Shown: positions 23,840-32,539, counted from the stretch's first letter. The stretch is DNA of 45,372 bases from Cryobacterium sp. (GCF_025463825.1 NZ_JAODBG010000130.1:1-45372), one strand, 5' to 3'. Translations and numbers: made by a program. The notes: generated by a model from the letters alone, not told the origin.

Positions 23840-25102
23840 ATGACGCACATCGCCCTCCCGGTCATGCCGTTCGCCGGCCATGTGGCCCCGGCGACCGGCC
23901 TCGTCGCCGAACTGCTGGCCCGCGGGCACGACGTCACCGTGTACACCGGGGCGCACTACCGCACCCGGTTCGAGGCCCTCGGGGCCGCCGTGCACCCCTG
24001 GCAGGCCGCCCCCGACTTCGACGAGCACAACCTGACCGCCACCTTTCCCGGCACCGACAGGCCGGGCCGGCTGGCCGTGCGAGCCGACATCGAGCACGTC
24101 TTCGTGCGCACCCTGGGCGGCCAGGCCCGCGACCTGGTGGCGCTGGATCGCGAGCATCCGGTCGACCTGCTCCTCGGTGACGTGCTGTCGTTCGGCACCG
24201 GGCCGGCCGCCGAACTGCTCGAGGTGCCCTGGGTGAGTGTGTCCTTTGTGCCGCTGAGCTACCCGACCCCCTCCCTGCCGCTGCCCGGGATGGGCCTGAG
24301 CCCGGAGCCCGGTCCGGTCGGCCGGGTGCGCGACGCGGCTCTGACGCGGGTCTTCACCGCCTTCTCCCGCCGCCTCGACCGGGTCCATGCCGAGCAACGC
24401 GCCGGCCTGGACCTGCCGCCCCGGTCCACGCCGCTGAACATGGTGCTGTATTCGCCGCGGCTCAACCTGGCCAGCGGATGCGCCTCCCTCGACTTCGGGC
24501 GCACCGACCTGCCCGACACCGTGCGGTTCGTGGGCCGGCTGCCGACCGTGGGCGGAAGACATTCGCTGCCCGACTGGTGGGCGCGGCTGGGCGAGCGGCC
24601 GGTGGTGCTGGTGACCCAGGGCACCCTGAACATCGATGCCCGGCAACTCGTGAAGCCGGCGCTGGAGGCGCTGGCCGACGTCGACGTGACCGTGCTGGCC
24701 ACCACCGGCGGGGTGCCGCTGCCGTTTTCCACTCCGGCGAACGCACTGGTGGCCGACTTCGTGCCGTTCGACGCGGCGCTGGCCAGAGCCAGCCTGGTGA
24801 TCAGCAACGGCGGCTGGGGCGGCACCGTCGAAACGCTGGCGGCCGGAGTGCCGATCATCGTCGCCGGCGGCGACCGCGACAAACCCGAGGTCGCCGCGCG
24901 GGTGGACTACAGCGGCGCCGGGCTCAGCCTGCACACCGGGCGGCCCTCGGCGCACCGGGTCCGGGCCGGCTACGACCTCGTGACGGGGCACCCCGGCTAC
25001 CGGGTGCGGGCCCGGGAGGTGGCCGAGGAATTGGCCGCGCTGGGCGGGCCCGGCGCGGCCGTCGACGCGATCGAGCAGGTCCTCGCCGACGTCGGCGCCT
25101 GA
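23840..25102 (+). CDS. GT1-family (MGT-like) glycosyltransferase
   Basis: 420-residue GT-B glycosyltransferase resembling macrolide/UDP-glucosyl transferases. The N-terminal acceptor domain opens with MTHIALPVMPFAGHVAPATG (the conserved FAGHV.P loop with the catalytic His), and the acceptor domain continues to about 210. The C-terminal donor domain shows RPVVLVTQGTL (about 252-262), FVPFDAALARASLVISNGGWG (about 306-326) and AGVPIIVAGGDRDKPEVAARV, the usual donor-binding end in which GG.GT and the D(K/Q) pair contact the nucleotide sugar. The typical HGG of the donor loop reads NGGWGGT here. The ATG at 23840 is chosen by homology; no strong Shine-Dalgarno. The acceptor may be a lipid, polyketide or xenobiotic. 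Confidence 0.85.
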   Translation: MTHIALPVMPFAGHVAPATGLVAELLARGHDVTVYTGAHYRTRFEALGAAVHPWQAAPDFDEHNLTATFPGTDRPGRLAVRADIEHVFVRTLGGQARDLVALDREHPVDLLLGDVLSFGTGPAAELLEVPWVSVSFVPLSYPTPSLPLPGMGLSPEPGPVGRVRDAALTRVFTAFSRRLDRVHAEQRAGLDLPPRSTPLNMVLYSPRLNLASGCASLDFGRTDLPDTVRFVGRLPTVGGRHSLPDWWARLGERPVVLVTQGTLNIDARQLVKPALEALADVDVTVLATTGGVPLPFSTPANALVADFVPFDAALARASLVISNGGWGGTVETLAAGVPIIVAGGDRDKPEVAARVDYSGAGLSLHTGRPSAHRVRAGYDLVTGHPGYRVRAREVAEELAALGGPGAAVDAIEQVLADVGA

Positions 25103-25182
25103 GCGGTTATTTCGCGTCTGGTAACGTCTCCTGCATTCACCCGCCGCCCCATGGACGGGCACGAACACACGGGGGACACATC

Positions 25183-25893
25183 ATGTCGGTCAAGACAATC
25201 GGGGCCGGAATTGCTGCAATCCTGCTCCTGGGACTGACCGGATGCGCCGGCGGCAGCGGGGCCGACGCGGCGCCCACCCAGGCCACACTCACCCCGCAGG
25301 CCACCGCACCGACCGCAGCCACCGAAACCGCCGAGTTCTTCCCCCAACTCACCGACGCCGACCTGGCCGGCGTGTTCACCGGGCTGCAGTTCGTGCCCGA
25401 CCAGTACGCCGACACCACCGAGTTGCTCGACTCGATCTACCCGGGCCTGACCACCTCGGATGTCACCTGCCTCACCCCGTCCGGCGCCGGCTGGGACACC
25501 GATCCGGCGCTCGCCGCTGCGTCTGCGGAGTTCGGCACCAGCAACGACCGCTCGATGACCGCGGTGATCAGTAGTTCCGGCGACGCCGCCGTCGCCAGCG
25601 ACCTCGTGGCCGACTCGGTGGACGCCCTCGAGCGCTGCGCCAACGGCGCGGACCTCTTCACCATGCAGGGCGAGGCGGTACAGACGCAGGTGGAACAGAT
25701 CGACGCCGGCCTGACCGGCACCGACGAGGCCGTCGCGTTCCGGGTCTCCGGTGACGTGGGCGGTTCGCCGTTCAGCCTGGTAGGCATGACCGCCCGCGTC
25801 GGCGGCAACGTCATCGCACTCGTCGGCTGGGACCCGGCCACCAGCGAGTCGTATGTGCCGCAGGCGACCCAGATGTTCGTCGACAAGCTCTAG
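25183..25893 (+). CDS. Hypothetical lipoprotein
   Basis: 236-residue exported lipoprotein of unknown function. MSVK, a hydrophobic helix and the lipobox LGLTGC predict lipidation at Cys21. A Thr/Ala/Pro-rich spacer (about 22-50) is followed by a globular domain. It has paired cysteines (SDVTCLTPSG, LERCANG) that could form a disulfide, and a repeated alternation of short strands and helices with a final ATQMFVDKL. GGGGGAC stands about 6 bases before the ATG. It may be a sensor- or PknH-like extracellular domain of about 180 residues, but I do not recognise a family. It lies 80 bp after the glycosyltransferase, with its own probable promoter. Confidence 0.75.
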   Translation: MSVKTIGAGIAAILLLGLTGCAGGSGADAAPTQATLTPQATAPTAATETAEFFPQLTDADLAGVFTGLQFVPDQYADTTELLDSIYPGLTTSDVTCLTPSGAGWDTDPALAAASAEFGTSNDRSMTAVISSSGDAAVASDLVADSVDALERCANGADLFTMQGEAVQTQVEQIDAGLTGTDEAVAFRVSGDVGGSPFSLVGMTARVGGNVIALVGWDPATSESYVPQATQMFVDKL

Positions 25894-26003
25894 CCCACGC
25901 TGGCGGCCGCCGGGGGTTGAACCGGCCGCCGAGGTCTGCTTGCATGGTGCCACCAGTCGCGAGCTGTCGGGCCTCCGGGCAGCTCCCAGAGAAGGGCACG
26001 GCC

Positions 26004-26978
26004 GTGATCGGTTTCCACGCATCGCATGAGCAGATCGACCCGCGCGCGCTGCTGGCCGCGGTCAAGCACGCCGAGGAGGTGGGCTTCACCGCGGCGATGT
26101 GCTCCGACCACATCTCGCCGTGGAGCGTGCGGCAGGGCCAGTCCGGATTCGCCTGGTCCTGGCTGGGCGCTGCGCTGGAGGCCACGAACCTGCCGTTCGG
26201 GGTGGTCAACGCCCCCGGCCAGCGGTACCACCCGGCCGTGATCGCGCAGGCGATCGGCACGCTCGGGCAGATGTACCCGGGCCGGTTCTGGGCGGCGCTG
26301 GGCTCGGGCGAGAACGCGAACGAGCACATCACCGGCGAGCGCTGGCCGCGGAAGGACCTCCGCAACGCCCGGCTCGAAGAGAGCGTGACGGTGATGCGCG
26401 CCCTGCTGGCCGGCGAAGAGGTGAGCCTCGACCACCACATCCGTATCGACCGGGCCCGGGTCTGGAGCCGGCCGGAGGCCCCGCCCCTGCTGGTGGCCGC
26501 TGCGGTGTCGGCGGAGACCGCCGGCTGGGCCGCCGCCTGGGCCGACGGCTTGATCACGGTGGCCCAACCGCCGGAACAGCTGCGCCGGGTGCTGGCCGCC
26601 TACGAAGACGCCGGCGGCACCGGCCGGAAGGCCCTTCAGGTGCACCTGAGCTGGGCGGCCACCGACGAGGAGGCCCTGGCCATCGCTCACGACCAGTGGC
26701 GTACCGGCGCGTTCAACCCGCCCGTGCTCTGGGACATCGACACCCCCGAGTCCTTCGACGAGATCACCAAGCATGTCACCGCGGAGGACCTGCGCTCATC
26801 CGTGCTGATCAACAGCGATCTGGGCTGGCACGCCGACCGGCTGGCCGAACTGGCGGCCCTGGGTTTCGAGGACATCTACCTGCACCACGTCGGCAAGAAA
26901 CAGCAACGGTTCCTGGATGCGTTCGGCGAACGGGTGCTGCCCCAGCTGGGCCGGCTCAACGGAGAGGCCGCCGCATGA
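26004..26978 (+). CDS. LLM class oxidoreductase (non-F420/F420 flavinoid type)
   Basis: 324-residue luciferase-like TIM barrel enzyme. The GTG at 26004 follows GAAGG by about 8 bases and gives VIGFHASHEQIDPR, a typical first strand. Motifs: CSDHISPWSVRQGQSGFAW (about 33-51), RYHPAVIAQAIGTLGQMYPG (about 74-93), LGSGENANEHITG (about 99-111) and a C-terminal IYLHHVGKKQQRFLDAFGE. The subgroup is close to TIGR03885-like 'flavinoid' oxidoreductases; whether it uses F420 or FMN cannot be told. Its stop overlaps the GH13 start (ATGA), so it is co-translated with a trehalose-synthase-like enzyme. The pairing recurs in actinobacteria to my recollection; the functional link is unknown. Confidence 0.85.
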   Translation: MIGFHASHEQIDPRALLAAVKHAEEVGFTAAMCSDHISPWSVRQGQSGFAWSWLGAALEATNLPFGVVNAPGQRYHPAVIAQAIGTLGQMYPGRFWAALGSGENANEHITGERWPRKDLRNARLEESVTVMRALLAGEEVSLDHHIRIDRARVWSRPEAPPLLVAAAVSAETAGWAAAWADGLITVAQPPEQLRRVLAAYEDAGGTGRKALQVHLSWAATDEEALAIAHDQWRTGAFNPPVLWDIDTPESFDEITKHVTAEDLRSSVLINSDLGWHADRLAELAALGFEDIYLHHVGKKQQRFLDAFGERVLPQLGRLNGEAAA

Positions 26979-28669
26979 GGATCTCCGACACCAGCGACCG
27001 CTGGTGGAAGAACGCGGTGATCTACTGCCTCGACGTCGAGCGCTACCTCGACAGCGACGGCGACGGCTGCGGCGACCTGCGCGGCCTCGCCCAGCGCATG
27101 GACTACCTCGCCGAGCTCGGCATCACCTGCCTGTGGCTGATGCCGCTGAACCCCAGCCCCGGCAGGGACGACGGTTACGACATCACCGACTTCTACGCGA
27201 TCGATTCGCGGCTGGGCAATTTCGGTGAGTTCGTCGAGGTGATCCGCACCGCCCGCGACCGCGGCATCCGGGTGGTGATGGACCTGGTGATCAATCACAC
27301 CTCCGACCAGCATCCGTGGTTTCAGGCGTCCCGGTCCAGCACCGACTCCCCGTACCGGGACTACTACGTCTGGCGCGACGACCCGCCCACCAAGAACCAG
27401 CCCTCGGCGTTTCCCGGCGACGCGAAGAGCATCTGGGAGTTCGACAGGAAAACCCGGCAGTACTACCTGCACAACTTCTACAAGCACCAGCCCGACCTCA
27501 ACATCGCGCACCCGCCCGTGCGCGACGAGATCGCCCGCATGGTCGGCTTCTGGACCGAGCTGGGCGTGTCCGGGTTCCGGGTGGACGCGGTGCCGTTCCT
27601 CATCGAAGCGAAGTCCGAGGCCGGCGGCAAGAACTCCCAGCCTGACCCGGCCGACCAGCCGCTGCCCGACCCGCACGACTACCTCGCCGACATCTCCGGG
27701 TTCCTGTCCCGGCGCAGCAGCGAGGCCATGATGCTCGGCGAGGTCAATCTCACCCACCAGCAACAGCTGGTCTACTTCGGCGCCGGCGAGCGCCGGGAGC
27801 TGCAGATGCAGTTCGACTTCGTGGTGATGCAGAGCGTCTACCTGTCGATGGTGCGCCACGATTCCCGGCCGCTGGCCGCGGCCCTGGCGGACCGGCCGGA
27901 GCTGCCCGCCGACTGCCAGTGGGGCAACTTCGTGCGCAACCACGACGAGCTCACCCTCGACAAGCTCTCCGACACCGAGCGCCAGGAGGTGTTCGAGGCG
28001 TTCGCGCCCGACCCCGGCATGCGGCTGTACGACCGGGGCATCCGGCGCCGGCTGCCGACGATGCTGGGCGGTGACGCGCGGCGCATCCGGATGGCCTACA
28101 GCCTGATGTTCTCGCTGCCGGGCGCTCCGGTGCTGTTCTACGGCGAGGAGATCGGCATGGGCGAGAACCTGGCGGTGCCGGACCGGTACGCGGTGCGCAC
28201 GCCCATGCAGTGGTCCGCGGGCGCCAACGCCGGCTTCTCGCAGGCGCCGGCCGAGCAGCTGGTCACGCCGGTGGTCACCGGCGAGTACGGTCCGGAGCGG
28301 GTGAACGTCGCCGCGCAACGCCGCGACCCGGATTCGCTGGCGCACTTCATGCGCACCCTGATTCAGGCGTACCGTAACTCCCCCGAGATCGGCTGGGGCG
28401 AGTTGGCCATCGTGGAGACGGGCGACGACCGGGTGTTCGCGCACCTGGTGCGGGCGAGCATCGGCTCGATGCTGGCGGTGCACAACTTCGCGGATGCGCC
28501 CATCGGCCTCACGCTGACCCTGCCCGACGTCCCACCGGGCTCCCGGCTCGTGGACATGTTGCACAACGAGGTCACCCCGATCGAGGACGGCGTGGTGGCG
28601 CTCCGGCTCGACCCGTACGGTTACCGGTGGTTGCGGATCACCAGCGATGCCGACACCCGGGTGGGCTGA
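26975..28669 (+). CDS. Alpha-amylase family (GH13) trehalose-synthase-like enzyme
   Basis: 564-residue GH13 glycosidase/transglycosidase. The N-terminus WWKNAVIYCLDVERYLDSDG is that of trehalose synthase-like proteins. Conserved regions: GYDITDFYAIDSRLG (about 67-81), DLVINHTSDQHPWF (region I, about 103-116), GFRVDAVPF (region II, nucleophile Asp), GEVN (region III, acid/base Glu) and FVRNHDELTL (region IV). It ends with a typical beta domain (YGYRWLRI). The activity would be maltose-trehalose interconversion or a related alpha-glucan rearrangement; no separate maltokinase gene follows. Translationally coupled to the LLM gene upstream by an ATGA overlap. Confidence 0.88.
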   Translation: MRISDTSDRWWKNAVIYCLDVERYLDSDGDGCGDLRGLAQRMDYLAELGITCLWLMPLNPSPGRDDGYDITDFYAIDSRLGNFGEFVEVIRTARDRGIRVVMDLVINHTSDQHPWFQASRSSTDSPYRDYYVWRDDPPTKNQPSAFPGDAKSIWEFDRKTRQYYLHNFYKHQPDLNIAHPPVRDEIARMVGFWTELGVSGFRVDAVPFLIEAKSEAGGKNSQPDPADQPLPDPHDYLADISGFLSRRSSEAMMLGEVNLTHQQQLVYFGAGERRELQMQFDFVVMQSVYLSMVRHDSRPLAAALADRPELPADCQWGNFVRNHDELTLDKLSDTERQEVFEAFAPDPGMRLYDRGIRRRLPTMLGGDARRIRMAYSLMFSLPGAPVLFYGEEIGMGENLAVPDRYAVRTPMQWSAGANAGFSQAPAEQLVTPVVTGEYGPERVNVAAQRRDPDSLAHFMRTLIQAYRNSPEIGWGELAIVETGDDRVFAHLVRASIGSMLAVHNFADAPIGLTLTLPDVPPGSRLVDMLHNEVTPIEDGVVALRLDPYGYRWLRITSDADTRVG

Positions 28670-28705
28670 GGCCCGGCCGCCGGGCGATGTGGTCGAATAG
28701 TAGCG

Positions 28706-29494
28706 ATGTCTAATCCCGCCGCCCCGCCCGCCCGCACCGTCATCTCACCTGACAACACCCAGATCGCCACCTACGAGTTCGGTGATCCCGACGCGCCCAC
28801 CGTCCTCGCGGTGCACGGCTTCGCCTCCAGCGGTCTGGCGAACTTCCACGCCACCGGCTGGATCCGCGACCTGGTGCGCGAGGGCTACCACGTCATCGCG
28901 ATGGACCAGCGCGGCCACGGGCAGAGCACCAAGCCGCACTCCCCCGACGCCTACACGATGGACCTGCTGGTCAACGATGTGCTCACCGTGCTCGACACCT
29001 TCCTGCTCGACGAGGTCGACTTCGTCGGCTACTCGCTGGGCGCCCGGGTGGGCTGGCACGCCGCCCGGTTCATGCCCACCCGGATCAACCGGGCCGTGTT
29101 CGGCGGCATCCCCGACGGCGACCCGCTCACCCGGTTCCGGGTCGACGAGGCGCTCGCGTTCGTACGCGACGGCGTCCCGGTGGCCGATCCCCTCACCGGC
29201 GCCTACCTGAAGATGGCCGGCGCCATCCGGGACAACGACCTCGAGGCGCTGATCGCGCTCGTGCAGGGCATGCGCGGTGGACCGCAGCCGCACGCGGCGA
29301 ACGCGCCCACCCAGCGGGTGCTGTTCGCCACCGGCAGCGAAGACCGGATCCTCGCGGCGTCGAAGGCGCTGGCCGAGGCCACCCCGAACGCGTCGTTCTT
29401 CGAGATCCCCGGCCGCAACCACTTCAACGCGCCCACCTCCCGGGCGTTCCGGGATACCGCGATCGAGTTCCTGGGCTTGCCCGGCTCCGACTGA
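28706..29494 (+). CDS. Alpha/beta hydrolase
   Basis: 262-residue alpha/beta-hydrolase. The oxyanion-hole motif HGFASSG starts at residue 37, DQRGHGQSTKP follows strand 4 (about 67-77), the nucleophile elbow is GYSLGA with Ser110, the acid is probably Asp213 (TGSEDRIL) and the base His239 (GRNHFNAP). Sequence and length fit soluble esterases/epoxide-hydrolase relatives; the substrate cannot be deduced. It starts 36 bp after the GH13 gene, so it may share that transcript. Its stop is followed within 7 bp by the family-B palindrome at 29501-29570, a probable operon terminator. Confidence 0.85.
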   Translation: MSNPAAPPARTVISPDNTQIATYEFGDPDAPTVLAVHGFASSGLANFHATGWIRDLVREGYHVIAMDQRGHGQSTKPHSPDAYTMDLLVNDVLTVLDTFLLDEVDFVGYSLGARVGWHAARFMPTRINRAVFGGIPDGDPLTRFRVDEALAFVRDGVPVADPLTGAYLKMAGAIRDNDLEALIALVQGMRGGPQPHAANAPTQRVLFATGSEDRILAASKALAEATPNASFFEIPGRNHFNAPTSRAFRDTAIEFLGLPGSD

Positions 29495-29500
29495 CCCCGC

Positions 29501-29570
29501 CCAACTGTGCCCGGTGCGGACAAATGGTCCCGGCACACCGGGTGCAGAAGTCCGTTCGGGCAACAGTTGG
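29501..29570. repeat. Palindrome family B copy 2
   Basis: Arms CCAACTGTGCCCGGTGCGGAC and its partner ending GGGCAACAGTTGG flank the inner CCCGGCACACCGGG hairpin. Core, arms and right flank match the copy at 19953-20020 in the same orientation. It begins 6 bp after the alpha/beta-hydrolase stop, the position expected for a terminator. Confidence 0.8.
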
Positions 29571-29638
29571 GGTGGTGGCCGCGGGCCGTACACTGAGCAA
29601 TCGAGCACCGGCACGCCCAACGAGAGGAGCCCACCGGT

Positions 29639-30052
29639 ATGACGAACATCGAGGCCACCGGGCGCATCCAACCGGAGTCGACCGAACACGCCATGCTGCA
29701 CGCCCTCGGCGAGCGCCTCGGCGTCGACCTCGCCTCTCGCACCCTCACCGTGCCCGGCGGCCTGCGCGTGGAGGTGGAGGGTATCGATCCGGCCGCGAGC
29801 GTGCTCGTGCAACTGGTGGCGAACACCGGCGCCGCCAAGTCGTCACACCGCAACAAGGCCATCGCCGACCTACTCAAGCTGGTCTGGCTGCGGGGCGTGC
29901 TGCCCACCCGGCCGCGCCTGGTGATCTGCATCAGCGAACCGCTGGCCCGCTTCTTCACCCCGGCCTCCTGGCCGAGCGCCGCGGCGGCCGATATGCACGT
30001 GGATGTCTACATCTTCCGGCCGGACGCCCCGCTGGAGCTCCTCACCCGCTGA
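29639..30052 (+). CDS. Hypothetical protein, possible PD-(D/E)XK-like fold
   Basis: 137 residues. AGGAG stands 9 bases before the ATG. The visible pattern is a beta-rich opening (SRTLTVPGGLRVEVEGID, about 35-52), a strand VLVQLVANTGAAKSSHRNKA (about 59-78), a helix IADLLKLVWLRG, a strand RLVICISEP and a final DMHVDVYIFRP. The order acidic strand, strand with K/R-rich turn, helix, strand resembles an inactive-looking or minimal PD-(D/E)XK core. This is a weak structural guess. No partner gene is adjacent; it lies between two palindromes. I do not recognise the family with certainty. Confidence 0.65.
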   Translation: MTNIEATGRIQPESTEHAMLHALGERLGVDLASRTLTVPGGLRVEVEGIDPAASVLVQLVANTGAAKSSHRNKAIADLLKLVWLRGVLPTRPRLVICISEPLARFFTPASWPSAAAADMHVDVYIFRPDAPLELLTR

Positions 30053-30073
30053 GCCGGCCCCGTCTTCGCTCCT

Positions 30074-30139
30074 GCACTCGTTTGCAAAGAAACCACCTTC
30101 CCGGGGCCTTCGCACTGTGCGAAGTTTGCAAACGAATGC
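30074..30139. repeat. Palindrome family C copy 1, between convergent genes
   Basis: Outer arms GCACTCGTTTGCAAA and TTTGCAAACGAATGC pair at 14 of 15 positions. Inside is a perfect small hairpin CTTCGCAC/GTGCGAAG. The right half AAGTTTGCAAACGAnTGC also occurs in the copy split by the IS30 element (33791-33810) and, degenerated, at 41644-41700. It fills the gap between the convergent 29639 and 30151 genes. Confidence 0.8.
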
Positions 30140-30150
30140 GCGACGCCGGC

Positions 30151-30873
30151 TCAGGGGGCGATACGGGCGGCGTAGGCGAGCGCCGCGGCGGAGACGTGCG
30201 TGCCGGCCGGGCTGAGCGCCGAGGTCTCGGGCGGCAGCGCGGCCACCCGCAGGGGCACCACTCCCGCCCACACCGAACGGTCCTCGCCGTCATCGGCTGC
30301 CTCGGAGGCGCCGTGGACGCGCACCTTCACGCTGGCTTCGTCCAGTGGCAGGCGCAGCACCAGGGTGGCGGCCAGCTCCCGCTTGGTCATCGGGCGCACC
30401 TCGTCCCACCGGCCCGGCATCAGGTGGTCGGAGACGACGCGCATGGCCTCCGCCTTATCGGCGGCCGCGACGACCGTCGGCGTGCCGAACACCACGGCGC
30501 TGCGGTAGTTCATCGAACTGTCGAACAGCGAGCGGGCATAGACCAGGCCGTCGAGGTGCGTCACGGTGACCGAGATCGGGGTGCCGGATGCCATCGCCCG
30601 AAAGATTCCGCTGCCGGTCGAGCCGTGCAGGTAGAGGGCGTCGCCGCCTCGGCCGAAGCCCATCGGCAGCACGAGCGGCAACCCGTCGCGCACGATCGCG
30701 ACGTGGGCGACGAGCGCCTCGTCCAGGATGGCGTACAGCTCGGCCCGGTCGGTGCGCTGGCGCTCGGGCATGCGGGTGATGCGGGTGCGGTCGGTCACGG
30801 GCAGGTCGGTCACGCCCGCACCGTGGCTGGTCGACGGGGCGGGCTGGGTCTGGGTGTCGATCTTGGAGGGCAT
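30151..30873 (-). CDS. Pyridoxamine 5'-phosphate oxidase family protein (NimA-like)
   Basis: 240-residue split-barrel flavin-binding protein. After a flexible start (MPSKIDTQTQPAPSTSHGAG) the domain begins with ITRMPERQRTDRAELYAILDEALVAHVAIV (about 32-61) and continues PLVLPMGFGRGGDALYLHGS (about 65-84). Further on, DSSMNYRSAVVFG and PGRWDEVRPMTKRELAAT are the usual landmarks of NimA-type and PNPOx-like proteins. FMN or a related cofactor is probably bound; the role may be detoxification. It is divergent from a MocR regulator, a recurring arrangement in which MocR controls the PNPOx-like gene. ATG at 30873; an upstream in-frame ATG near 31000 is less likely because it would overlap the regulator. 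Confidence 0.85.
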   Translation of the reverse strand: MPSKIDTQTQPAPSTSHGAGVTDLPVTDRTRITRMPERQRTDRAELYAILDEALVAHVAIVRDGLPLVLPMGFGRGGDALYLHGSTGSGIFRAMASGTPISVTVTHLDGLVYARSLFDSSMNYRSAVVFGTPTVVAAADKAEAMRVVSDHLMPGRWDEVRPMTKRELAATLVLRLPLDEASVKVRVHGASEAADDGEDRSVWAGVVPLRVAALPPETSALSPAGTHVSAAALAYAARIAP

Positions 30874-30982
30874 GCTACTAGGATCGAGCCCAGACTGGAT
30901 CGGCAACAGGGCCACTTCCGGCGACTTCGAGTAGACCAGTTGCCGCGGTCGATCACTATCGGAATTGGGGACGAGGAGACGA

Positions 30983-32485
30983 ATGAACACCCACGAGCTG
31001 CCCATCCTGGTCGACCGCACGTCGGCGCTCCCCCTCGCGGCCCAGCTCGCCTCCGCCCTCCGCCTGGCGATCCTCGACGGAACGCTGCGGCGGGGCGAAC
31101 CGGTGCCGTCGACCCGCGCCCTGGCCGGCTCGGTGCGGGTGTCGCGCGGCACCGTCGTCGCCGCGTATGACCAGCTCGCCGGTGAGGGCTACCTGCACAC
31201 CACGCCGGGCTCGGCGACCCGGGTCATGGTCGAGCGGCACGGCACGAGCGCGGTCGCCGGCCCGCCCGACACCGGCGCCCAGACGGACGCCGGCGTGACC
31301 GCACCTGCTCTGCCAACCGGGACACCGTCGACTCCCCTGGTGCTCGACCTGGCGCCGGGGCATCCGTCGACCCGCACCCTCGTCGACCCGGCCTGGACCG
31401 CGGCCTGGCGGTCCGCCGTGGCCGCGGCCGGCCGCAGCGACTCGCCATCCGCGACGGGCACGCCGGAGCTCCGCGCCGCGATCGCCGAGCACGTGCGGCG
31501 AGCGCGCGGACTCGACTGCCGGCCCGAGAACGTGATCGTCACCGCCGGCACCAGCGACGCGCTCGCCAGCATCGCGCTCGCGGCTCTGGCCGGCGCGGGC
31601 GGCGAGGGCGAGGCTGCGCCGGGCACCCCGCGCATCGCCGTCGAGGATCCCGGTTATCCCACCGCCCGGCGGGTCCTTCGCCGGGTGGGCGCCCGGCTCC
31701 AGCCGGTCCGAACCGGCGACGACGGCATCGACCTCGCCGGGCTGGCCGCACTCACCCCCACCCCGCACGCCGTGCTCGTCACGCCAAGCCACCAGTACCC
31801 GCTCGGCGGGAGCCTCTCGGTGCAGGGCCGCCTCGACCTGCTCGACTGGGCGCGGGCCGCCGGTGCTGTCGTCATCGAGGACGACTACGACAGCGAGTTC
31901 CGCTTCGGTACCTCTCCGCTGCCGGCCCTGGCCACCCTCGACACGTCCGGCCGGGTCGCGCTGGTCGGCAGCTTCTCCAAGACCGTCACCCCGTGGATCC
32001 GCTGCGGCTACATCGTGGCCACCGGCGACCTCGGCAGTGCGCTGCGCGAGGTGCGCGAGGATCTCGGCCCGCCCGTGTCCGGTGTGCAACAGGCGGCCCT
32101 CGCCCGCTACCTCGAGAGCGGCGGCCTCGCGCGCAATGTCACCCGGGTGCGCCGGGAGTACGCGCACCGCCGAGCCCTCGTCCTTGCGAAGCTCGGCGCA
32201 CTGCCCGGGGTGCGGCTGGCCGGGCTCGACGGTGGGCTGCACGTGGTGGTGCACACCGACGGGCTCCCCCGCACGGCCAGCGGCGCGAAGGGCCGGGCGG
32301 ATGCATCCGTTCTCGTCGCGCACGCCGCCGCCCGGGGCGTGCGGGTCGTGTCGCTGGCCGACTACGCGGTCGTCGACCGGGGGCAGCACGGCCTGGTCCT
32401 CGGCTACGGCGCCCCCACCGACCTCGAGCTCGCCCGGGCGCTCGACGTGCTCGCGGACCTCCTCACGGCCTCCGTCACGAACTGA
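30983..32485 (+). CDS. MocR/PdxR-type GntR-aminotransferase fusion regulator
   Basis: 500-residue regulator. A GntR winged helix (about 15-85: LPLAAQLASALRLAILDGTL, PSTRALAGSVRVSRGTVVAAY) is joined by an Ala/Pro/Thr linker to a fold-type I aminotransferase domain with AVVIEDDYDSEFRF (about 293-306) and the PLP Lys at residue 333 (VGSFSKTVTPWIRCGY). Such proteins bind PLP and regulate vitamin B6 or aminotransferase-related genes. GAGGAG precedes the ATG by 4-5 bases. Its divergent partner at 30151 is the likely target. Its stop codon is immediately followed by the left half of the palindrome interrupted by the IS element. Confidence 0.9.
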   Translation: MNTHELPILVDRTSALPLAAQLASALRLAILDGTLRRGEPVPSTRALAGSVRVSRGTVVAAYDQLAGEGYLHTTPGSATRVMVERHGTSAVAGPPDTGAQTDAGVTAPALPTGTPSTPLVLDLAPGHPSTRTLVDPAWTAAWRSAVAAAGRSDSPSATGTPELRAAIAEHVRRARGLDCRPENVIVTAGTSDALASIALAALAGAGGEGEAAPGTPRIAVEDPGYPTARRVLRRVGARLQPVRTGDDGIDLAGLAALTPTPHAVLVTPSHQYPLGGSLSVQGRLDLLDWARAAGAVVIEDDYDSEFRFGTSPLPALATLDTSGRVALVGSFSKTVTPWIRCGYIVATGDLGSALREVREDLGPPVSGVQQAALARYLESGGLARNVTRVRREYAHRRALVLAKLGALPGVRLAGLDGGLHVVVHTDGLPRTASGAKGRADASVLVAHAAARGVRVVSLADYAVVDRGQHGLVLGYGAPTDLELARALDVLADLLTASVTN

Positions 32486-32510
32486 TGTGCAAACTTCCCG
32501 CCTTCGTCGC
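32486..32510. repeat. Left half of palindrome family C copy 2 (split by IS30)
   Basis: TGTGCAAACTTCCCGCC TTCGT CGC lies directly after the MocR stop and is cut by the IS element. Its partner is at 33778-33810. Joining the halves over one copy of CGC gives a stem CTTCCCGCCTTCGT/ACGAAGGCGGGAAG with a 4-base loop. Confidence 0.85.
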
Positions 32511-32511
32511 C

Positions 32512-32539
32512 GGGCAAAGTCAAGCGGTGGGAGCAACGC
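32512..32539. repeat. IS30 left terminal inverted repeat
   Basis: 28 bp beginning GGGCAAAGTCA and ending AGCAACGC; pairs with 33750-33777 at 23 of 28 positions. It lies beside the 3' end of the transposase gene. Confidence 0.85.

Noticed and set aside
26876..28564. Very long antisense open frame opposite the GH13 gene
   Set aside because: Composition-driven shadow without recognisable domains; the plus strand shows all four GH13 regions.
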